Origin: DATASD01 sp035478835
GTDB lineage: Bacteria > Patescibacteriota > Saccharimonadia > Saccharimonadales > UBA4665
Assembly (NCBI GenBank): GCA_035478835.1
Contig: DATIJH010000008.1
Location: 1-20,077, forward strand
DNA length: 20,077 bases
Direction: 5' to 3'
Shown here: positions 15,551 to 20,077 of the stretch, piece by piece
Position numbering within the stretch: the stretch's first letter is position 1
Layout: each line of letters opens with the position of its first letter
The notes under the pieces: model-generated
The model's database searches: none
Told to the model about the DNA's origin: nothing
The model's input: the letters and a program-made list of their open reading frames with translations, nothing else
Made by a program: the position numbers and the translations under genes

Positions 15551-15581
15551 TTTTGTGTTAAATAACACAGCGTTATTCATG

Positions 15582-15636
15582 TTGCGCTGCACCATAAATA
15601 GGGCTATTATTTAAAGCACAACCACTATATATAGTG
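15582..15636 (+). promoter_or_regulatory. nrdR: nrdR promoter and NrdR box
   Basis: TTGCGC (15582-15587), 17-base spacer, TATTAT (15605-15610) form a moderate promoter. Just after its predicted start is a perfect 14-base palindrome CACTATATATAGTG (15623-15636). It matches the core of the published NrdR-box consensus, CaCwAtATaTwGtG. This fits autorepression of nrdR. I found no second box at the usual 31-32-base spacing. Confidence 0.8.
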
Positions 15637-15674
15637 ATAGTACGTTGAAATGGGTACAAGGAGGTGCGCGAACG

Positions 15675-16136
15675 ATGAAGTGTGAACAGTGTCAGCACCA
15701 GGATACAAAAGTGATCGAATCACGTGACGTAACAGACGGTCAGGCAGTACGCCGCCGCCGAGAGTGCATTGCGTGCGGCCATCGTTTTACGACATATGAA
15801 CGGGTAGAGCGCCCGCAGCTTATCGTCGTTAAAAGCGGCGGCACGCGCGAACGATTTAATCGCGACAAGCTTCTGGCTGGCCTTTATCGCGCCTGCGAAA
15901 AGACTCCTATCACGAGCCTGCAGCTTGAACGTCTCGTTACAGAAGTAGAGCGCCAGCTGTATTGCTGCGGCGAAACCGAGATTTCCTCGAATCGGATTGG
16001 CGAAATCGTTATGGGTGAGCTGTCCAAGCTGAACCAAGTTGCGTACGTTCGATTCGCAAGCGTCTATCGGCGATTCGAAGACATTGCAGGGTTTGAGAAG
16101 GAACTGTCGCATATCAAGGCAACGCAAAAGGCTTAA
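15675..16136 (+). CDS. nrdR: Transcriptional repressor NrdR
   Basis: NrdR is a zinc-finger plus ATP-cone repressor of ribonucleotide reductase genes; it senses ATP and dATP. The 153-residue product has the zinc ribbon CEQC...CIAC (Cys3, 6, 31, 34) and RRRRECIACGHRFTTYERVE typical of the family, followed by the ATP-cone region beginning VVKSGGTRERFNRDKLLAGLYRAC. Family length (about 150) is matched. The reading is open further upstream to 15645, but the ATG at 15675 has a strong Shine-Dalgarno AAGGAGG (15658-15664) 10 bases upstream and gives the standard N terminus. The neighbour nrdJ is the natural target. Confidence 0.98.
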   Translation: MKCEQCQHQDTKVIESRDVTDGQAVRRRRECIACGHRFTTYERVERPQLIVVKSGGTRERFNRDKLLAGLYRACEKTPITSLQLERLVTEVERQLYCCGETEISSNRIGEIVMGELSKLNQVAYVRFASVYRRFEDIAGFEKELSHIKATQKA

Positions 16137-16361
16137 AACACCTTGGCCGGCTGCCCTCGATTTTTTACAACACGACATGCATTGTAAGCCATGTGTGCGT
16201 GTACTACACTCAAATATACCGAGTGTGAGGCTCGAGGGGAGCTGGCCGGCATCTACGGGAGCAGGTGCCTTGCAACTCTAATAAACACTAAATAAAAAAC
16301 ATAATTAAAGGTGTTAGCGCAGGGGGTTTGACTGCGGCTAACGCGAAAAAGTGAGGGTACT
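16137..16361 (+). promoter_or_regulatory. nrdR-nrdJ intergenic region: promoter and structured leader of nrdJ
   Basis: No gene lies here. Seen: a promoter-like TTGTAA (16182-16187), 17-base spacer, TACACT (16205-16210); an inverted repeat ACACTC/GAGTGT (16206-16211/16221-16226) over that -10; a long imperfect helix GGCCGGCTGCCCTCGA (16145-16160) pairing with TCGAGGGGAGCTGGCC (16232-16247) with one G-G mismatch and one wobble; a hairpin CAC-g-ACATG/CATGTGTG (16171-16197); a hairpin GGCATCT/AGGTGCC (16248-16254/16263-16269); an A-rich stretch; and a hairpin GTTAGCGCA/TGC-g-GCTAAC (16313-16321/16333-16342) ending just before the Shine-Dalgarno GAGGG (16353-16357). No match to a cobalamin riboswitch is convincing. 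Confidence 0.55.
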
Positions 16362-19190
16362 ATGGGACAAACAACCAGCCTGGGAGTCGGGCGACTATTT
16401 ACGCAGCCCAAGAGCAAGGCATACGACCAGCTCGAGTGGATTAAGCAGGACTCTATTATTAAAAATCCGGTGAAAGATACGCCTGTATTCGAGCAAAAGG
16501 GCGTTGAATTTCCAAAGGGCTGGTCGTTAAACGCCATTAATATTGTGGCGCAAAAATATTTTACCGGCACACCGGGTACGGCCGAGCGCGAAGCTTCACT
16601 GAAGACGCTTGTCGACCGTGTGGCCGATACGGTTGTCCGGCAGGGCTTGCAGGAAGGTTACTTTGAAACCGAAGCCGAAGCCGAAGACTACCGCGAAGAA
16701 CTTAAATATATTTTAGCAACACAACGCGCGGCATTTAACTCGCCGGTGTGGTTTAACATTGGTGCGCCGTCCCGCGCACAGCAAGCCAGCGCCTGCTTTA
16801 TCCTTGGCGTTGAGGACACGATGGAATCAATCCTCAACTGGTACAAAGAAGAGGGCATGATCTTTAAGGGCGGTTCCGGTGCCGGCTTGAACTTGAGCGG
16901 CATCCGTTCATCGGTTGAAAAACTCGGCAAGAGTGCCGGCACAGCTTCCGGTCCGCTCAGCTTTATGCGCGGTGCTGACGCATCTGCGGGAGCGATTAAA
17001 AGCGGTGGCAAGACGCGCCGAGCCGCCAAAATGGTAATCCTGAACGCCGACCACCCCGACGTCGAGAAGTTTATTTGGTGCAAAGCAATCGAGGAGCGCA
17101 AAGCGCGCGTCCTGCAGAACGCTGGCTTCGACATGAGCTTGGACGGCAAGGATTCATTCTCGGTGCAATACCAAAACGCCAACAACTCGGTGCGCGTAAC
17201 AGATGAGTTTATGCAGGCCGTTGTTGATGATAAAGACTGGGACCTCCGCGCCGTAACCACTGGCAAGCCGGTCCAGAAGGTTCGCGCCCGCGACTTGTTC
17301 CGCCAGATTTCTGAGGCTGCTTGGGAGTGCGCCGACCCGGGTATGCAGTTCGATACCACTATTAACCGCTGGCACACGACGCCAGTTGCCGGCCGTATTA
17401 ACGGCAGTAACCCGTGCAGCGAGTACATGCACCTGGACAACTCGGCCTGTAACCTCGCAAGCATCAACTTGCTGAAATACTGGGAAGAAGACCCTAAGGG
17501 CACTGCCTCGCCGCGATTTAACGTTGAGGCGTTCAAGCACACCGTTGAGGTAATCTTTACGGCGCAGGAAATCCTGGTAGGTTACTCAGAATACCCAACA
17601 GAGAACATTACAAAGAATGCCCGCGCATACCGCGAGCTCGGTCTCGGCTACGCTAACCTTGGTGGTTTACTGATGGCGCAAGGTTTGCCATATGACTCCG
17701 CCGAAGGCCGCGCCCAGGCTGCCGCAATCACAGCTTTGATGACTGGCCACGCGTACGCTACCAGCGCTAAAATCGCCAACCGTGTGGGACCGTTTGCGGG
17801 CTTTGCAAAGGACCGCGATGGCATGCTCAAAGTGTTGCGCATGCACCGCGAGGCAGTTTCGGGCATCAACCCGGGCTTGGTTGCCGAAGACTTACTAAGC
17901 GCTGCGGCAAGCGCTTGGGACGAAGCAGTTGAACTTGGTGAATTGTACGGCGTACGCAACTCGCAGGCCAGCGTATTGGCGCCAACCGGCACCATCGGTC
18001 TTATGATGGACTGTGACACCACTGGCATTGAGCCAGATTTCGCCCTCGTAAAGCACAAAAACTTGGTGGGCGGCGGTTCGATGGCGATCGTCAACCAGAC
18101 TGTGCCACGCGCCCTCAAGACGCTTGGTTACGGCGAGCAAGAGATCAACGACATCGTGCAGCACATCTACGAGCACGGCGGCGTCACAAACGCGCCGCAC
18201 CTCAAGCCGGAGCATGCTGATGTGTTTGCCTGTGCCGTCGGCGACAACGCGATCCATTACCTTGGTCACGTTAAGATGATGGCCGCTGTACAACCGTTTA
18301 TATCCGGCGCGATCAGCAAAACGGTTAACATGCCCGAGGAAGCGACCATCGAAGATGTAGAGCAACTGCACATCGACGCATGGCGATTAGGTTTGAAGGC
18401 TGTCGCTATTTACCGCGACAACTGTAAAGTTGCGCAGCCGCTTTCCGGCAAGAAAAAATCCGACAAGGAAAAACCCGAAGTTGCTGCGGCTGCAGCTCCT
18501 GCTGCACCGGCAGTTGCCGAGCAGCCAAACGACCGAATCGTGGTCAAGGGCGCCGTTCGCCGCTTACTGCCGCGCCGCCGCAACAGCCGCACGTACAAGT
18601 TTGCAATTTCCGACCTTAAAGGCTTCTTTACGGTCAGTCAGTACGAGGACGGCACGCCGGGCGAGCTCTTCATTAGCGTCTCGAAACAGGGCTCGACACT
18701 TTCAGGCTTGATGGACTCATTCGCAATCTCGGTTAGTCATGGCTTGCAGTATGGCGTGCCGCTCAAGAGCTATGTCCGCACACTCATGAGCAGCAGCTTT
18801 GCACCGTCAGGCATCACCGATGACGACGACATTCGCACGGCCAGCTCGATTACGGACTACATCTTCCGCCGGCTAGCGCTCGACTACTTGTCGTTCGATG
18901 ACCGTCTGGAACTTGGCTTAGCCTCGCTCGAGGATATGCCGGATGAGCAGACCAGCCTTTTGACCGACGATCGCTCGACCGAAGGTAAACTGGTTGGCGA
19001 GCCAGAAGTTACGGCCACGCAAGCTGAAAAGCCGGCCGTTTCGACTGTCGCAGCTGCGGCGTCAACAAAGCCAGCAGCCGCCAAGCAGGACAGCACTGCC
19101 CCGATCTGTTACAACTGCGGTAACCAGACGCAGCGCGCTGGCAGCTGCTACGTCTGCTCAAGCTGCGGTTCGACCACCGGCTGCAGCTAG
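16362..19190 (+). CDS. nrdJ: Adenosylcobalamin-dependent (class II) ribonucleotide reductase
   Basis: NrdJ reduces ribonucleotides to deoxyribonucleotides using adenosylcobalamin to make the active-site thiyl radical. The 942-residue protein matches long NrdJ (Streptomyces type, about 950). Active-site elements: NPCSE (350-354, thiyl Cys352), the redox Cys pair C145 (SACFIL) and C363 (SACNLASINL), GSGAGLNLS (171-179) and PTGTIG. A linker rich in Ala and Pro (about 705-720) leads to a TSCPD-like domain (GELFISVSKQGSTLSG). The C terminus has six Cys (916, 919, 929, 932, 935, 941), ending SSCGSTTGCS, which fits the swinging-tail thiols that re-reduce the active site plus a zinc knuckle. The start follows GAGGG by 5 bases. 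NrdR lies directly upstream. No intein is visible, and no other reductase is in the window. Confidence 0.97.
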   Translation: MGQTTSLGVGRLFTQPKSKAYDQLEWIKQDSIIKNPVKDTPVFEQKGVEFPKGWSLNAINIVAQKYFTGTPGTAEREASLKTLVDRVADTVVRQGLQEGYFETEAEAEDYREELKYILATQRAAFNSPVWFNIGAPSRAQQASACFILGVEDTMESILNWYKEEGMIFKGGSGAGLNLSGIRSSVEKLGKSAGTASGPLSFMRGADASAGAIKSGGKTRRAAKMVILNADHPDVEKFIWCKAIEERKARVLQNAGFDMSLDGKDSFSVQYQNANNSVRVTDEFMQAVVDDKDWDLRAVTTGKPVQKVRARDLFRQISEAAWECADPGMQFDTTINRWHTTPVAGRINGSNPCSEYMHLDNSACNLASINLLKYWEEDPKGTASPRFNVEAFKHTVEVIFTAQEILVGYSEYPTENITKNARAYRELGLGYANLGGLLMAQGLPYDSAEGRAQAAAITALMTGHAYATSAKIANRVGPFAGFAKDRDGMLKVLRMHREAVSGINPGLVAEDLLSAAASAWDEAVELGELYGVRNSQASVLAPTGTIGLMMDCDTTGIEPDFALVKHKNLVGGGSMAIVNQTVPRALKTLGYGEQEINDIVQHIYEHGGVTNAPHLKPEHADVFACAVGDNAIHYLGHVKMMAAVQPFISGAISKTVNMPEEATIEDVEQLHIDAWRLGLKAVAIYRDNCKVAQPLSGKKKSDKEKPEVAAAAAPAAPAVAEQPNDRIVVKGAVRRLLPRRRNSRTYKFAISDLKGFFTVSQYEDGTPGELFISVSKQGSTLSGLMDSFAISVSHGLQYGVPLKSYVRTLMSSSFAPSGITDDDDIRTASSITDYIFRRLALDYLSFDDRLELGLASLEDMPDEQTSLLTDDRSTEGKLVGEPEVTATQAEKPAVSTVAAAASTKPAAAKQDSTAPICYNCGNQTQRAGSCYVCSSCGSTTGCS

Positions 19191-19217
19191 GCCCAGGCCG
19201 CTCGCAGCCAAATATTA

Positions 19218-19256
19218 AACATCCGCCCACAAAATCAGTGGGCGGATGTTGTTTTT
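19218..19256 (+). terminator. Terminator of nrdJ
   Basis: A perfect 13-bp stem, AACATCCGCCCAC (19218-19230) with GTGGGCGGATGTT (19238-19250), loop AAAATCA, then GTTTTT. It separates nrdR-nrdJ from the next gene. Confidence 0.92.
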
Positions 19257-19257
19257 G

Positions 19258-19287
19258 TTGAAACGCTTATGCACATCATGCTATGCT
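19258..19287 (+). promoter_or_regulatory. Promoter of the thioredoxin-like gene (predicted leaderless)
   Basis: TTGAAA (19258-19263), 18-base spacer, TATGCT (19282-19287). It ends 7 bases before a GTG at 19295 and overlaps the ATG at 19283. Confidence 0.5.
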
Positions 19288-19294
19288 AAAGCAG

Positions 19295-19567
19295 GTGAAA
19301 CTTTTAGTCCTTTACAGACCAGACTCGGAACATGCGAGTGCAGTAGAATCATTTATCCGTGATTTTCAGCATCAGCATCACATCGACGAGAAGACGCTCG
19401 AGATTGTGAGCCTCAACACGCGTGATGGCGCTGCCATGGCTAGTCTTTATGATGTCATGAGCTACCCGGCGCTGCTTGCAATACGTACCGATGGCTCGGT
19501 TATAAACGTATGGCAAGGCGAGCCGCTACCCCTTATGGACGAGGTCGCCGGTTACGTCTTTTCATAG
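19295..19567 (+). CDS. Small thioredoxin-fold protein without CxxC
   Basis: This roughly 90-residue protein begins VKLLVLYRPDSEHASAVESFIRDF and continues with LEIVSLNTRDGAAMASLYDVMSYPALLAIRTDGSVINVWQG. The beta-alpha-beta layout, the Tyr-Pro (cis-Pro position) in MSYPALLAI and the length fit a thioredoxin fold. The redox CxxC is absent: the site where it should lie reads PDSEHA, so it is not a dithiol reductase. It might be a binding or scaffold module. An in-frame ATG at 19283 adds four residues, but it sits inside the -10 hexamer; the predicted transcript starts at the GTG at 19295, so I prefer that start. It lies between the nrdJ terminator and the ileS T-box. I cannot name a function. Confidence 0.65.
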   Translation: MKLLVLYRPDSEHASAVESFIRDFQHQHHIDEKTLEIVSLNTRDGAAMASLYDVMSYPALLAIRTDGSVINVWQGEPLPLMDEVAGYVFS

Positions 19568-19593
19568 AAATTTTGCGCGTTTCCCCCAAGCTG

Positions 19594-19610
19594 TACCACT
19601 GTGGTATAAT
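19594..19610 (+). promoter_or_regulatory. ileS: ileS promoter with palindrome over the -10
   Basis: TG-g-TATAAT (19602-19610) is an extended -10 with a perfect hexamer; the -35 is weak (TTCCCC or TCCCCC at 19581-19587). A perfect 13-base palindrome TACCAC-T-GTGGTA (19594-19606) overlaps the start of the -10. Confidence 0.65.
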
Positions 19611-19616
19611 ACAAAC

Positions 19617-19827
19617 ATAAAACGTTCTGCCTTGCGTGCAGATGAGTGGCTATCACCCACGAAAGTTGCGAGAAGAAATTGCCCTAAAAGGCAAAAGTAA
19701 AGCTCGACGGTCAGGCCCGTAAGCCAGAGAACGAAGCGCTGGAAGAGTCATCTCTTTTGGAAATCGGATGGTACCGCCCTCAAACCAAGGGTTCCGATAT
19801 CTAAAAGAGGTGATTTTTCTTTATAAA
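19617..19827 (+). promoter_or_regulatory. T-box leader of ileS (tRNA-Ile-sensing riboswitch)
   Basis: The T-box core TGGTACCGC (19769-19777) is present. The antiterminator is complete: ATCGGA (19763-19768), bulge TGGTACC (19769-19775), GCCCT (19776-19780), loop, AGGGT (19788-19792), TCCGAT (19793-19798). The bulge begins UGGU, which pairs with tRNA ending ACCA, as expected for tRNA-Ile with discriminator A73. A candidate specifier ATC (Ile) lies at 19652-19654 in the loop of GTGG/CCAC, suggesting a very short stem I. Stem III-like AAGAG-TCAT-CTCTT (19743-19756) precedes the antiterminator. The 3' terminator arm AAAAGAGGTGA then TTTTT (19803-19817) pairs with TCATCTCTTTT (19748-19758). The ileS Shine-Dalgarno is AAGGAG (19827-19832). 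Confidence 0.88.
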
Positions 19828-19837
19828 AGGAGAAAAC

Positions 19838-20077
19838 ATGAAGTATAAACAAGGCTCGCGCCGCCGCGCAATCGAGTACGAAAAAGATCTGGTACAGTAC
19901 TGGAAAAAACACAAGACGTTTGAGAAGTCGGTCGAAAGTCGGCCAAAAGACAACGCCTTTGTGTTTTATGATGGCCCACCGTTTATTACTGGTGTACCGC
20001 ACCACGGCACGCTGCTGACGAGTGTTGTCAAAGACGCCGTACCGCGGTATTGGACCATGAAGGGTAAACGTGTAGAG
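19838..20077 (+). CDS. ileS: Isoleucyl-tRNA synthetase, N-terminal part (partial at window end)
   Basis: IleS charges tRNA-Ile with isoleucine. Only the first 80 residues are in the window. They start MKYKQGSRRRAIEYEKDLVQYW and contain FYDGPPFITGVPHHGTLLTSVVKDAVPRYWTMKGKRVE, where HHGT is the class I HIGH-type motif and the surrounding residues are diagnostic of IleS. ATG 19838 has AAGGAG 5 bases upstream. The upstream isoleucine T-box agrees with this assignment. The rest of the editing domain, KMSKS and anticodon-binding regions lie beyond the window. Confidence 0.97.
   Translation, partial: MKYKQGSRRRAIEYEKDLVQYWKKHKTFEKSVESRPKDNAFVFYDGPPFITGVPHHGTLLTSVVKDAVPRYWTMKGKRVE

Noticed and set aside
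15554..15577. Terminator after ftsZ (TGTGTTA-AA-TAACACA and AATAAC-N5-GTTATT)
   Set aside because: Palindromes are present but there is no U run and the loop of the first is too small; no terminator called.
16141..16361. Cobalamin riboswitch before nrdJ
   Set aside because: Expected by function, but I could not find the conserved B12-box and core blocks; only a general match such as GGTGCC...GCAACT. Left as an open structured leader.
16688..17542. 284-residue antisense reading in nrdJ
   Set aside because: Shadow of the catalytic core of nrdJ.

Overview
The window reads as an ordinary housekeeping stretch from the chromosome of a small-genome bacterium. My best guess is Candidatus Saccharibacteria (TM7) or a close Patescibacteria relative. 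This rests on the gene set and order (a KGG-type small protein next to the rRNA operon, a DUF5663-like protein with a Gln/Pro-rich tail, the order rpsU-yqeY-adk-map, and a B12-dependent ribonucleotide reductase behind nrdR). It is inferred from memory of the families, not from a search. UGA is used as a stop (yqeY, the HELGH protein), so the genetic code looks standard. I see no mobile elements, CRISPR arrays or tRNA genes.

Layout. 1-1338: 3' half of 23S rRNA, a spacer made of hairpins, 5S rRNA and a strong terminator. 1372-1803: a single small KGG-repeat gene with its own promoter, a terminator-like hairpin in its leader and a terminator behind it. 1779-3048 (minus): a HELGH metallopeptidase-like protein overlapping a ROK-family kinase. 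3094-6946: an S1-domain protein and infB, then the DUF5663-like gene. 6959-10394 (minus): priA, def and fmt. 10438-12810: a winged-helix regulator diverging from priA, then rpsU-yqeY-adk-map. 12832-15550: ftsA and ftsZ, each with a promoter. 15582-19256: nrdR and nrdJ with a perfect NrdR-box palindrome in front of nrdR and a structured 225-base gap before nrdJ. 19258-20077: a small thioredoxin-fold protein, then an isoleucine T-box leader and the start of ileS, which runs off the window.

The genes cover translation (rRNA, S1, IF2, S21, Fmt, Def, Map, IleS), nucleotide and DNA metabolism (Adk, NrdR/NrdJ, PriA) and division (FtsA/FtsZ). Def, Fmt and Map together give the complete N-terminal formyl-Met cycle.

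The most interesting signal is regulatory. Several genes (priA, def, rpsU, ftsA, probably the thioredoxin-like gene, and nearly the ROK kinase) have a good -10 hexamer only 6-10 bases before the start codon, usually with a -35 at 17-18 bases and no usable Shine-Dalgarno. This predicts leaderless mRNAs. Others (rpsA-like, infB, ftsZ, nrdR, nrdJ, ileS) have long leaders with clear Shine-Dalgarno sites. Further points are the isoleucine T-box with its unusual terminator geometry, the NrdR box, inverted repeats over the -10 elements of ftsZ and ileS, and the nrdJ leader.
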